34,443 nt of DNA from an uncultured Ruminococcus sp. (GCA_902793125.1 CADBCC010000015.1:1-34443); one strand, 5' to 3'; positions 21,016-28,058 are shown, counted from the stretch's first letter. The notes: generated by a model from the letters alone, not told the origin. A program made the numbers and translations.

Positions 21016-21120
21016 ATAGATCACTTCTTTATGCTTTTTACTGCTCCTTATTCTGTAAATTGTTTTAAAGTAATGATCCCTGTGTGGCTATCGGAACGGC
21101 ATTTCCGATAGCCTTTTTTA
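21016..21120 (+). ncRNA. Candidate small transcript of about 105 nt (or small peptide mRNA)
   Basis: The promoter at 20982-21010 and the terminator at 21086-21120 bracket a short unit with no annotated gene. The only ORF is a 26-codon frame, ATG 21031 to TAG 21109-21111 (MLFTAPYSVNCFKVMIPVWL...), which has no ribosome binding site and overlaps the terminator stem. It may be a phage regulatory RNA or, less likely, a peptide. Confidence 0.4.
21086..21120 (+). terminator. Rho-independent terminator
   Basis: GGCTATCGGAA (21086-21096) pairs perfectly with TTCCGATAGCC (21103-21113), followed by T7. Confidence 0.85.
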
Positions 21121-21162
21121 TTTAAAACTACATCTACAGAATATCTACAAAAACAAGCGAGC

Positions 21163-21470
21163 GGTTGTTTTTGGTTGTTTTTGGTTGTTTTCGCTTGTTT
21201 TCGGTTGTCGTGGGTTGTTTCGGTTGTTTTGGTTGTTTTTATTTATGCTAAAAACGGTCAAAACAGCCGATTTTTTACGTTTTAGGTTGTTTTTATTTTA
21301 TCAGCTCCTTTCGGTAGGTTGTTTTTATGTTTTTGTAGCGTCCACCCTTAAAAAAGTCAATTATAATACAACTTTGAGGGGAGTTTTTAAAAAACAACCG
21401 AACGGTTGATTTTGCTTGTTTTCGCTTGTTTTCGGTTGAAAAAACAACCGAAAACAACCCAAAACAACCT
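21163..21470. repeat. GGTTGTTTT iteron-like array
   Basis: Forward units of GGTTGTTT(T), some variant, start at 21163, 21173, 21183, 21193, 21203, 21213, 21222 and 21231, almost exactly 10 bp apart. Isolated units follow near 21284 and 21317. A second cluster near 21403-21437 is again about 10 bp spaced. Inverted AAAACAACC units occur near 21391 and 21441-21470. The spacing is one DNA turn, which places all sites on one face. There are no convincing ORFs in 21121-21665; the frames that exist are translations of the repeats. It is likely a protein-binding array such as an iteron origin, a partition site or multi-operator. Confidence 0.8.
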
Positions 21471-21573
21471 ATAATTAAAGTATAAAGTATAATATATATA
21501 TTATATATAAGGTTTAAATTTATAAAAAGAAAATAAATAAAAGAAAAAATATTCTTGCGTTTAAAAATTTGTA

Positions 21574-21591
21574 GTTTGCTTTTTTGCAAAC
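21574..21591 (-). terminator. Weak hairpin downstream of the 170-aa gene
   Basis: GTTTGC and GCAAAC flank six T/A bases, and on the minus strand AAATTTTT follows a few bases later. It may end the minus-strand lysogeny transcript before it enters the repeat array. Confidence 0.35.
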
Positions 21592-21665
21592 AAAATTTTA
21601 TATCTTGGCTACAGCCTGATAACGGAATAAATAACAAATTGCGAGTTTTACATAGTGATAGATTT

Positions 21666-22178
21666 TTACTCAGGAATATAACAAAGTAAATCTTCATATT
21701 GCTGATTGTAAAACAATATGTTTTCGCTGTTCATTTCAGCGTCATAAGTTTTAAGAGAATTTATAAAATCGTTAGCGCTGTTCTTTTTAGCTTTGATAGT
21801 TTTTAGTTTAATTATCTTAATCAAAACGCTTTCGCTGTATTTCTCTAAAAAGGAATGAATAGCGTTTTGCTTTCTGCTGTGAAATTCAAAATTTGTTTCA
21901 GACCACTTTTTACTTGTTATCAAATATGGTTCAAGAGCTTTTAGCTGATCGCTTGCTTTTAACAGCAGGGTGTAGCGTGAGAAAAAAACGTCGGGATTTA
22001 TTGTTTTGCTGATAATGTTTGCGCAGTCAGTTAGTATTTGACAGTTACGCTCTGCGATTTGTTTAGCCGTTCGGTAAATTTCCTGTTCGCTCAAAACAAG
22101 TTTGTTTTGCGGTGTTGATAATACCAAATTTTGAAGCTTTAAAAGCTGTTGTTTTTTATTGTTGTTAAAAAGTCCCAT
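21666..22178 (-). CDS. Hypothetical phage protein of the lysogeny module
   Basis: This 170-aa, mainly helical, Lys/Asn/Gln-rich soluble protein starts MGLFNNNKKQQLLKLQNLVL. GAGGTG precedes ATG 22178. I recognise no named domain. Proteins of this look (MGLF start, helical, one Cys pair) occur beside the repressor and ImmA genes of Firmicutes temperate phages. It is the last gene of the minus-strand repressor transcript and next to the GGTTGTTTT array, so DNA binding there is possible but untested. Confidence 0.7.
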   Translation of the reverse strand: MGLFNNNKKQQLLKLQNLVLSTPQNKLVLSEQEIYRTAKQIAERNCQILTDCANIISKTINPDVFFSRYTLLLKASDQLKALEPYLITSKKWSETNFEFHSRKQNAIHSFLEKYSESVLIKIIKLKTIKAKKNSANDFINSLKTYDAEMNSENILFYNQQYEDLLCYIPE

Positions 22179-22297
22179 AAAAGCACCTCGATTTTGCGAG
22201 AATTGTCCTGTATTAGTTTTTTAGCCCGAAAACGTGAAAGTGTATTATTTTCGGCTAAAGTCGAACTTAGGCGTAAATTCTGCGAAAATAGCCATAT

Positions 22298-22708
22298 TTA
22301 AACCGCAATTCCATACTCGAAATAATATGTTATAGCGGTATTCACTAAATCCTCTGTAACATTAAAATACTCGGCAAGCTCCCATTTTTGTAAACCCTGT
22401 TTCATCAAGGCTATTAATTCCTGTTTCGGTACACAGCGAAGAACAGCCCATTTATTCGCTCGGTATTCGTGCTGTCCTCTGACTTGCAGGGGAGCGCCGA
22501 CCTCGTAAAACGAACCTGTCGCACAATGCCCTAATTCGTGAGCTAAGTGTGTACGTTCTACGGCTGAGTTTTCTATTGCGTCCTCGTCAAGCCCTATAAA
22601 ATCCCTGTTTTGTATTCGTACAGACAGGGATTTATTTTTTTGTAAATTCATTCGTTCAATGACGATTTGCTTGTCCTCGGCAATTTTATATAAATCGTTA
22701 TTATTCAA
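22298..22708 (-). CDS. ImmA/IrrE-family metallopeptidase
   Basis: This 136-aa zinc protease is of the ImmA type. The active site H57-E58-L59-G60-H61 lies in THLAHELGHCATG, and the third ligand region is HEYRANKWAV. ImmA proteins cleave the neighbouring phage repressor to induce the lytic cycle. The start is TTG 22708, 6 nt after the repressor stop; AAAGGA of that stop region serves as ribosome binding site, so translation is coupled to the repressor. It is shorter than two-domain IrrE proteins, as usual for phage ImmA. Confidence 0.9.
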   Translation of the reverse strand: MNNNDLYKIAEDKQIVIERMNLQKNKSLSVRIQNRDFIGLDEDAIENSAVERTHLAHELGHCATGSFYEVGAPLQVRGQHEYRANKWAVLRCVPKQELIALMKQGLQKWELAEYFNVTEDLVNTAITYYFEYGIAV

Positions 22709-22714
22709 TTGCTC

Positions 22715-23056
22715 TCAGTCCTTTAAGTGTTTTTGTTTGACGAACTCGACGAACTGTTTAACCTCCGCCCACATTTCATCTGTTACTTCCTGATCGCCGC
22801 CGAATAAAGCAACTTTTGCTATTTCTTCAGGATCAAAAGTCTTTTCGTCGTCAGTTATTCCGTCTGTAATATAGAGAGCAGAAACACCAAAATAATCAGC
22901 GATTTTGGCTATTTTATCAGCGCCGAGATTTTTTACCCGTCCCATTTTTAATTCCGTGAATGAAGAACGCTGTAACTTCAATTCCCTACAAACTTTGGTA
23001 ATATCTGTTCCGTTTTTTTTGCATAATTCGTCAATACGGTCATATACGGTACTCAT
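22715..23056 (-). CDS. XRE-family phage repressor (CI-like)
   Basis: This is a 113-aa protein. An N-terminal XRE helix-turn-helix (MSTVYDRIDELCKKNGTDIT, KVCRELKLQRSSFTELKMG) is followed by an acidic C-terminal helix region. I chose ATG 23056, preceded by AAGGAG, over an upstream TTG/ATG extension of 24 residues that would run into the operator region. It is expressed from the minus-strand promoter at 23209-23237 and probably binds the 18-bp operators upstream, repressing the rightward early operon. It is adjacent to its likely protease, ImmA. Confidence 0.9.
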   Translation of the reverse strand: MSTVYDRIDELCKKNGTDITKVCRELKLQRSSFTELKMGRVKNLGADKIAKIADYFGVSALYITDGITDDEKTFDPEEIAKVALFGGDQEVTDEMWAEVKQFVEFVKQKHLKD

Positions 23057-23086
23057 TACTATTACTCCTTTGTGCAATTTGCCAAA

Positions 23087-23104
23087 ATTACAGAATTTTG
23101 TAAT
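23087..23104. promoter_or_regulatory. Operator O1, ATTACA-N6-TGTAAT
   Basis: Perfect half-sites ATTACA and TGTAAT flank GAATTT. It lies between the repressor start and the rightward promoter. Confidence 0.8.
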
Positions 23105-23122
23105 AAATCTCTGGAACTGTCT

Positions 23123-23150
23123 TGACAATTACAGAATTTTGTAATATCAT
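23123..23150 (+). promoter_or_regulatory. Rightward early promoter
   Basis: TTGACA (23123-23128), a 16-bp spacer and TATCAT (23145-23150), overlapped by O2. It reads toward the 23270 early genes. Confidence 0.6.
23128..23145. promoter_or_regulatory. Operator O2 inside the rightward promoter spacer
   Basis: It is identical to O1 over all 18 bp. It fills the spacer between TTGACA (23123-23128) and TATCAT (23145-23150). Confidence 0.85.
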
Positions 23151-23168
23151 AATGAGCGAAAGGGGACA

Positions 23169-23186
23169 ATTACAGAAACTTGTTAC
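23169..23186. promoter_or_regulatory. Operator O3 (imperfect)
   Basis: ATTACA-GAAACT-TGTTAC, with one half-site deviating. It is probably a weaker site between the two promoters. Confidence 0.6.
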
Positions 23187-23208
23187 AGAATTTTTGTGTG
23201 GTAGCAAT

Positions 23209-23237
23209 ATTTTATTACAATTTTTTGTAATTGTCAA
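23209..23237 (-). promoter_or_regulatory. Leftward repressor promoter
   Basis: On the minus strand: TTGACA (23237-23232), a 17-bp spacer containing O4, and TAAAAT (23214-23209). It reads toward the XRE repressor. Confidence 0.65.
23214..23231. promoter_or_regulatory. Operator O4 inside the leftward promoter spacer
   Basis: ATTACA-ATTTTT-TGTAAT. It occupies the spacer of the repressor promoter, consistent with autoregulation. Confidence 0.8.
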
Positions 23238-23269
23238 TACCTTTCTATTATTTTTTAGGAGGTGTTTTT

Positions 23270-23494
23270 TTGAGTAAAAGAGCATTAACGGAATACGGCA
23301 AGACAGTTAAAAGTAAGTTGCTCGAACTTAACGAAACGCAGGAATGGCTTGTAGGCGAAATAAAAAAAATCTTGCCCGATAGTTATGTTGACAGCTCTTT
23401 GTTAAACAAAGTCCTTGTCGGTGACGTTAATAATAGCAAAATTGTACCTGCTATTAACTCAATATTAGGTATAACCGACAATGCCGACGGATAA
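23270..23494 (+). CDS. Small phage DNA-binding (XRE-like) protein
   Basis: This is a 74-aa protein starting at TTG 23270, 5 nt after AGGAGGTG (23257-23264). The sequence LSKRALTEYGKTVKSKLLEL, NETQEWLVGEIKKIL and LLNKVLVGDVNNSKIVPAIN fits the short XRE-like proteins that begin early operons in Firmicutes temperate phages (Cro or antirepressor position). It is the first gene of the rightward operon, directly downstream of the operators. The exact role is inferred from position. Confidence 0.75.
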   Translation: MSKRALTEYGKTVKSKLLELNETQEWLVGEIKKILPDSYVDSSLLNKVLVGDVNNSKIVPAINSILGITDNADG

Positions 23495-23560
23495 GTTAGA
23501 CCGCCTAATTTGTGGAGGTGAAAAAACGTGAAGAAATTACTTGCGTAAGGAGAGAGAAAA

Positions 23561-23935
23561 ATGTTTATTCAACGAGCAAAGCAAATTATGTCCGAAAAAG
23601 GAATATCACAGGCAGAGCTTGTAAGAATGACAGGCTTTTCAAAGTCAGGTGTCAGTCAGTATTTATCAGGCAAGAGTAAGCCGAGCGACAGGGCAATTAT
23701 AAAAATTGCCGAGGCTTTAGGGGTAACGGCTGACTATTTAACCGAGGGAGAAACGCCGAGGCTGACAGTACAGCAGGCGGCGGAGCTTATGGGACTTGAT
23801 GTACAGTCCGTTAGAGTAGGAATACAAAAAGGGGCTTTGCCGATTGGTTCAGCGTGGAAAGCCGACGGGAGCAACAAATACACCTACTACGTAAGCCCGA
23901 AATTATTTACTGAGTTTACAGGGATCAGGATATGA
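23561..23935 (+). CDS. XRE helix-turn-helix protein with second excisionase-like domain
   Basis: This 124-aa protein has residues 1-65 forming a clear XRE HTH (MSEKGISQAELVRMTGFSKS, GVSQYLSGKSKPSDRAIIKI). Residues about 68-124 resemble a winged MerR/excisionase-type HTH (RLTVQQAAELMGLDVQSVRV). It may act as a transcriptional regulator or directionality factor. AAGGAGAG precedes ATG 23561. Its stop overlaps the next start (ATGA). Confidence 0.85.
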   Translation: MFIQRAKQIMSEKGISQAELVRMTGFSKSGVSQYLSGKSKPSDRAIIKIAEALGVTADYLTEGETPRLTVQQAAELMGLDVQSVRVGIQKGALPIGSAWKADGSNKYTYYVSPKLFTEFTGIRI

Positions 23936-24090
23936 GAAAACCGCAGAGCGATAACCCGTGTAAGAAATGCCGAAATTACAACGGGTGTCCGAGCGAAAGC
24001 AGGGAAATGCTTTGTAGTTGTTTTCGCAAGAATAGGAGAAAAAGAAATGACAAAAAGAAATCGAAAAATGTCAAGACTTCAAAAAACTGA
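23932..24090 (+). CDS. Small Cys-rich phage protein
   Basis: This 52-aa protein starts at ATG 23932, in a 4-nt ATGA overlap with the preceding gene. It begins MRKPQSDNPCKKCRNYNGCP and has five cysteines (CxxC plus three) in its first 32 residues, then a Lys/Arg-rich tail. The pattern suggests a small zinc-ribbon protein. It overlaps the next gene by 44 nt, typical of packed phage operons. Confidence 0.65.
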   Translation: MRKPQSDNPCKKCRNYNGCPSESREMLCSCFRKNRRKRNDKKKSKNVKTSKN

Positions 24091-24301
24091 ATATGTCGGT
24101 AATGAACTACATATTCGCCTGCGCCGTTTGTATGATAACAAGGTTTTGAACACCTATTATCAGGAAATCGACGGAGAGGAAACCGTAACGGTAAGGTTTA
24201 AAAACGGCGTCAAAATAACAGTTGACGTTACAGGCTTATTGAAAGCGCAGATAAGTAAAGCTGTTATTTCAGCTTTACACGAAAATTACAAGGAGGGCTA
24301 A
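24047..24301 (+). CDS. Hypothetical phage protein
   Basis: This is an 84-aa basic protein with a beta-rich middle (ELHIRLRRLYDN, ETVTVRFKNGVKITVDV) and a helical end. AGGAGA precedes ATG 24047. The family is not recognised. It lies in the early operon between the Cys-rich protein and a membrane protein. Confidence 0.75.
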   Translation: MTKRNRKMSRLQKTEYVGNELHIRLRRLYDNKVLNTYYQEIDGEETVTVRFKNGVKITVDVTGLLKAQISKAVISALHENYKEG

Positions 24302-24304
24302 AGA

Positions 24305-24595
24305 ATGAAATTAACACGATATGAAAGTTTTATGTTATACATTCTCGGATTTGTAGACTGTGTCGAAACCCTTTTTGTAAAGCACTTCCGTATAGGCGTT
24401 TTTTCTTTCTTGTTGTTTTTTGTTTACAACTTGGGAGGCGGTTCGGATCAGGGTAAAATCAGCCCGTCGGAAACTATTTCATATTTTATAACCGCTCTAC
24501 TTGTTTGTGTTGTCCTATACCTGATTTACAAAATCTTAGTTTACAAAAACAGAATAAGGAGCAGTAAAAAAAGAAATGTCAACAGAAATCATTAA
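24305..24595 (+). CDS. Small phage membrane protein
   Basis: This 96-aa protein has two clear membrane helices (about 22-45 and 61-80) and a strongly basic C-terminal tail (NRIRSSKKRNVNRNH). AAGGAGGG precedes ATG 24305. It overlaps the next gene by 20 nt. The family is not recognised; it may act in exclusion or host membrane takeover, but nothing in the sequence decides this. Confidence 0.75.
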   Translation: MKLTRYESFMLYILGFVDCVETLFVKHFRIGVFSFLLFFVYNLGGGSDQGKISPSETISYFITALLVCVVLYLIYKILVYKNRIRSSKKRNVNRNH

Positions 24596-25484
24596 ACTTA
24601 CAAACCCGAAAGACAAGCTGATAGTTACACAGGAGTTTATGGAGCAGTTTAACGCCGCTCTTGCAACCTGTCAGGAAATCGGTACAGAGTTTAAGCACGA
24701 GCTTGAATACGTCGAGGGGCTTATTGTAACCGAAGAAAACATACAGGCGGTAAAGAAAGAGCGCACCGCTCATAATGCCGCATTTAAAGAGTACGACGAT
24801 CAGCGTAAGGTCATTAAAGGAGCTTTAAACGCTCCGTATGACACATTCAACAAGGCTTATAAAGAGAATGTCGGCGACGTTCATAAAAGCATTGACGACG
24901 CTTACAAGCGTAAAATTGCCGAGTACGAGGACAAGCTGATTACCAAAAAGACCGAGAACGTCAAGGGTTATTACGACGAATACTTAGCGGCGAGCGGTAT
25001 CGTTGAAGATTACGGCGAGTTTTTCAGTTTTGAAACAATCGGACTGAAAATCAACCTTTCCGCAAGTGAAAACAAACTCAACGAAGAAGTTAAGGCGTTT
25101 ATCGACCGTATCGGCGACGACCTCGCCCTGATTAAAACGCAGGAACACGCCGACGAAATTCTTTACGCATACAAGCTCGTCAACGGCGGAAGTTACCTGA
25201 GCGCAAGCACAGCTATTCGTAGCATAGACGCAAAGTACAAGACTATCGAAGCCGAGAAAGCAAGAGCCGCCGAGCGTCAGGCTCGACAGCAGGCACAGAA
25301 AGAAGCCGAGAAGAAAGTTGAGGAAGCTGTACCTATTCCCGAACCGCTCGAAGCTCCGAAGCCGCTTTCGTCCCCTGCGCCGAGCGAGAAAATCGTAACC
25401 GTAAAATTCACCGTCAAGGCGACAATGCCAAAAATGAAAGCCTTAAAACAGTTTTTGATTGACGGAGGTTATGACTATGAGTAA
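24576..25484 (+). CDS. DUF1351 phage protein
   Basis: This 302-aa protein is mostly coiled-coil helical, with charged heptads at about 60-130 and 220-260 (a long KARAAERQARQQAQKEAEKK run), then a Pro-rich hinge and a short C-terminal domain (VTVKFTVKATMPKMKALKQF). Size, layout and position just before the Bet/RecT gene match DUF1351 proteins of Firmicutes phages, thought to assist recombination or replication. AAGGAG (24555-24560) precedes the ATG. It overlaps the bet gene by 8 nt. Confidence 0.8.
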   Translation: MSTEIIKLTNPKDKLIVTQEFMEQFNAALATCQEIGTEFKHELEYVEGLIVTEENIQAVKKERTAHNAAFKEYDDQRKVIKGALNAPYDTFNKAYKENVGDVHKSIDDAYKRKIAEYEDKLITKKTENVKGYYDEYLAASGIVEDYGEFFSFETIGLKINLSASENKLNEEVKAFIDRIGDDLALIKTQEHADEILYAYKLVNGGSYLSASTAIRSIDAKYKTIEAEKARAAERQARQQAQKEAEKKVEEAVPIPEPLEAPKPLSSPAPSEKIVTVKFTVKATMPKMKALKQFLIDGGYDYE

Positions 25485-26199
25485 CGAACAGACAAAACCG
25501 AAAGAGCTTCTCGTACAGTACGACATTGACGGCGAAACAATAAAGCTCACGCCGAATATGGTACAGGAGTACATAGTCGGCACAAATAACGGAAAGATTA
25601 CGCTTCCTGAATTCAAATTCTTTTCTGAGCTTTGCAAAGTGCGAAAGTTAAACCCGTTCCTTAAGGAAGCGTACTGCATAAAGTACGGGAATAACCCTGC
25701 ACAGATCGTCGTCGGCAAAGACGCTATTCTTAAACGTGCAATAAAGCACCCTCAGTACGACGGTATGGAAAGCGGAATAATGGTTCAGGTTATCGACACG
25801 GGCGAGATTATCGAGCGTAAAGGCACTTTCTACATCAAGGCGCAGGAAAATGTTGTCGGCGGTTGGGCGAGAGTTTACCGTAAAGACTGGAAATATCCGA
25901 TTTATTGTAGCGTCGGATTTGATGAAGTCGCACAGCGCAAGAGTGACGGCACTTTAAATACTCAATGGAGAACTAAGGGCGCAACAATGGTTGAAAAGGT
26001 CGCTAAAGTCCGTGCTTTGCGTGAAACCTTTGTCGAAGAACTCGGCGGAATGTATGAAGCCGAGGAAATGGGCGTACAGCTTCCGAACGAACCTAACGAG
26101 CCTGCGCCGTCCGAGGAGATTATACAGCAGGGCGACGTTATCGAAGCTGACGCCGTCGAGGTCGTAGACGCCGAAGTAGTGTCAATGGAGGATATATGA
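25477..26199 (+). CDS. bet: Phage recombination protein Bet (RecT-family annealase)
   Basis: This 240-aa single-strand annealing protein is recognisable from LTPNMVQEYIVGTNNGKITL, CKVRKLNPFLKEAYCIKYGN, AQIVVGKDAILKRAIKHPQY and the GGWARVYRKDWKYPIYCSV core. A Pro/Glu/Asp-rich tail of about 45 residues ends the protein. ATG 25477 is 8 nt after GGAGG (25464-25468), while ATG 25471 is only 2 nt after it. It probably works with the SSB encoded at 27.3 kb; no separate exonuclease gene is visible, although the MBL protein is close by. Confidence 0.92.
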   Translation: MSNEQTKPKELLVQYDIDGETIKLTPNMVQEYIVGTNNGKITLPEFKFFSELCKVRKLNPFLKEAYCIKYGNNPAQIVVGKDAILKRAIKHPQYDGMESGIMVQVIDTGEIIERKGTFYIKAQENVVGGWARVYRKDWKYPIYCSVGFDEVAQRKSDGTLNTQWRTKGATMVEKVAKVRALRETFVEELGGMYEAEEMGVQLPNEPNEPAPSEEIIQQGDVIEADAVEVVDAEVVSMEDI

Positions 26200-26507
26200 A
26201 CAGTAACATAACCCTTTTCAACGAGGAACTACCCGACGTCGAAGAAAAGATATTAATGGAAGCTGACTTAGAGGTATCAAAAAAAGTAACTCAGCCTTTC
26301 GGCTTAATGTACGTAGAGTTTATTCCTCGCCCAAACACCAGTAAAGCAGAATATACTTTAACACTTTTCGACAAAGGCGGCGTAAAGGTTGACCTACCGA
26401 CAGAAAAAGAGCAGTTTTCCACTTTAGATGTAGATGCAATTATTCATCATTATACACACGCTTTAACTGTTCTCGGACAATACGGGATTGTAAAGTTTAG
26501 TCATTAA
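26196..26507 (+). CDS. Hypothetical phage protein
   Basis: This 103-aa acidic protein has beta-strand-like stretches (GLMYVEFIPRPN, AEYTLTLFDKGGVKVDL) and a helical C-terminus. It starts with a 4-nt ATGA overlap with bet and ends 4 nt before the MBL gene. The family is not recognised; the location suggests a role in recombination or replication. Confidence 0.75.
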   Translation: MNSNITLFNEELPDVEEKILMEADLEVSKKVTQPFGLMYVEFIPRPNTSKAEYTLTLFDKGGVKVDLPTEKEQFSTLDVDAIIHHYTHALTVLGQYGIVKFSH

Positions 26508-26511
26508 GAGT

Positions 26512-27147
26512 ATGCACTACAAAATAATAGCGACAGGCTCGAAAGGAAACGCCGTAGTCTTAAATGACTACATACTTGTTGACTGCGGCGTACCGTTTAA
26601 GAAACTGAAAGACAATTACCGTGATATAAAAATTGTCCTTTTAACTCACATACACAGCGACCATTTCAACAGGTCAACAATTCGCAGGCTTGCGAGGGAT
26701 CGCCCGACGCTCCGTTTCGGCTGTTGCAGTTGGCTTGTAGCTGACCTGCTCGAATGTGGAGTATCAAAACGAAATATAGACGTTTACGAAATAGGCAAAG
26801 TTTATGACTACAAGGCTTTCAAGGTTAGTCCGATTAAGCTGTATCACGACGTACCACAATGCGGTTACAGGATTTTTGCCGACGGAAAAAAAGCTATGTA
26901 TGCAACCGACACGGCGCACCTGCAGGGAATTTCCGCTAAGGGATATGACTTATACTTGCTTGAAGCGAACTACGAGCAGAGCGAGCTACAGGAGCGAATA
27001 CGAGCAAAGGAAGAAAACGGCGGTTATATTTACGAATACAACATACCTGACCGTCACCTATCCAAAGAGCAGGCAGACGAATTTATTTTTGAAAATATGG
27101 GAGCTAATAGTAAATACGTGTATTTACACGAACACAGGGAGGAATGA
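26512..27147 (+). CDS. MBL-fold metallo-hydrolase, phage-encoded
   Basis: This 211-aa metallo-beta-lactamase-fold enzyme has the motif H46-x-H48-x-D50-H51 in LLTHIHSDHFN. Further ligands are likely in KLYHDVPQCGYR, TDTAHLQG and the C-terminal HLHEH-like end (YLHEHREE). Phage MBL proteins near bet/SSB genes are often suspected nucleases or phosphodiesterases; the substrate is unknown. It is packed between two small genes with an ATGA overlap at its end. Confidence 0.88.
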   Translation: MHYKIIATGSKGNAVVLNDYILVDCGVPFKKLKDNYRDIKIVLLTHIHSDHFNRSTIRRLARDRPTLRFGCCSWLVADLLECGVSKRNIDVYEIGKVYDYKAFKVSPIKLYHDVPQCGYRIFADGKKAMYATDTAHLQGISAKGYDLYLLEANYEQSELQERIRAKEENGGYIYEYNIPDRHLSKEQADEFIFENMGANSKYVYLHEHREE

Positions 27148-27266
27148 AAGTGTACATATCTGAATTTTGGTGCGGCGTAGCCGTAACCCTGATTGTTGGC
27201 TTTGTAGGCTTGATAGTTTACGCTGTAGCGGACAATCGAAAGAATAAAAGGAAAGGGAAAAAATAA
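27144..27266 (+). CDS. Small single-pass membrane protein
   Basis: This 40-aa protein (MKVYISEFWCGVAVTLIVGF and onward) has one hydrophobic helix (about 10-28) and a very basic tail (NRKNKRKGKK). It starts by ATGA overlap with the MBL gene, with GGGAGG just upstream. It ends directly before the ATG of ssb. It is a typical overlooked phage microprotein with unknown function. Confidence 0.65.
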   Translation: MKVYISEFWCGVAVTLIVGFVGLIVYAVADNRKNKRKGKK

Positions 27267-27740
27267 ATGCTTAACAGAGTTGTTTTAATGGGACGGCTTG
27301 TTGCTGATCCCGAATTGAAAACGACGCCGAGCGGCGTTTCGGTAACGAGCTTTCGCATAGCGGTTGACCGAAGCTATGTAAAGCAGGGCGAGGAAAGAAA
27401 AGCCGACTTTATCGACGTTGTATGTTGGCGACAGACCGCCGAATTCGTTTGCCGTTACTTTGGTAAGGGTTCGCTTATCGCCGTTGACGGACAGTTACAG
27501 TCCCGTACATATCAGGCGAAAGACGGTACAAACCGTTATGTTACCGAGGTTGTCGCTGAAAATGTCAGCTTTACGGGCGAGCGTCGGGATCAGGGCGGAC
27601 AAACACAACAGCAGTATGCGCCGCCGAATGTCGTACCGCCTGAGCCTGCCGAGAATACGCAGACGGCGTCGGGATTTACTCAGCCGCCGCCTGCTACGAG
27701 CTTTGAGCAAATGCCGCTTGACGACGACTTACCGTTTTAA
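27267..27740 (+). CDS. ssb: Single-stranded DNA-binding protein
   Basis: This 157-aa protein opens with an OB fold starting MLNRVVLMGRLVADPELKTT, with the family landmarks FRIAVDR, FIDVVCWRQTAEFVCRYFGK and VDGQLQSRTYQ. A Gln/Pro-rich linker and the acidic tip DDDLPF, used for recruiting partner proteins, follow. It coats ssDNA during phage replication and recombination with Bet. Length and order are typical. Confidence 0.96.
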   Translation: MLNRVVLMGRLVADPELKTTPSGVSVTSFRIAVDRSYVKQGEERKADFIDVVCWRQTAEFVCRYFGKGSLIAVDGQLQSRTYQAKDGTNRYVTEVVAENVSFTGERRDQGGQTQQQYAPPNVVPPEPAENTQTASGFTQPPPATSFEQMPLDDDLPF

Positions 27741-27752
27741 GGGGGTTGCTTA

Positions 27753-28058
27753 ATGGCTGAATTTGAAACCTCCGAAGTGTTGGTAGAAAAAATCTTAGAG
27801 GAAAAACCGTCAACTCGCTTTAGCGACTATAACCTCTTTGTCGAGGTTGTAAGGCGGCTTAATCGTAAATTGCTTAGATTACCTGCAGAAGATTTTTTCA
27901 GAGCCGTAAAGCATAAGGAAAACGGCGTACCGAAATACGAAACGGTAACACGTTGTCGACGGAAGATACAGGCGAAACGCCCTGAGCTTAAAGAACCGCA
28001 CACAGCACAGAAACGAGCAAAACAAGAAGCGAAATACAAGGACTATGCAAGAAGCTAA
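27753..28058 (+). CDS. Hypothetical phage protein
   Basis: This is a 101-aa helical, strongly basic C-terminal protein (TVTRCRRKIQAKRPELKEPH, AKQEAKYKDYARS). Its middle (SDYNLFVEVVRRLNRKLLRL) suggests a helix-turn-helix-like fold, possibly DNA binding. AAGGGGG precedes ATG 27753. It overlaps rusA by 14 nt. No named family. Confidence 0.75.
   Translation: MAEFETSEVLVEKILEEKPSTRFSDYNLFVEVVRRLNRKLLRLPAEDFFRAVKHKENGVPKYETVTRCRRKIQAKRPELKEPHTAQKRAKQEAKYKDYARS

Noticed and set aside
20982-21120. A 26-codon peptide gene in the small transcript
   Set aside because: The frame lacks a ribosome binding site and its last codons are the terminator stem, so a peptide product is not favoured over an RNA.
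21185-21409. A 74-aa plus-strand ORF rich in Phe/Leu/Val
   Set aside because: It is a translation of the GGTTGTTTT array (LFRLFWLFLFML type) with no start signal.
21163-21470. A CRISPR array
   Set aside because: The units are only 8-10 bp, spaced without spacers of constant length, occur in both orientations and have no cas genes nearby.
21293-21697. A 134-aa minus-strand ORF
   Set aside because: It has low-complexity Phe/Ile/Asn/Lys content, crosses the repeat array and AT-rich DNA, and has no ribosome binding site or domain.
22221-22257. A hairpin (TTAGCC...GAAAA with TTTTCGGCTAA) between the ImmA and 170-aa genes as a terminator
   Set aside because: There is no T-run on the correct side of the stem in either direction, and the loop is long; at most it is a processing structure.
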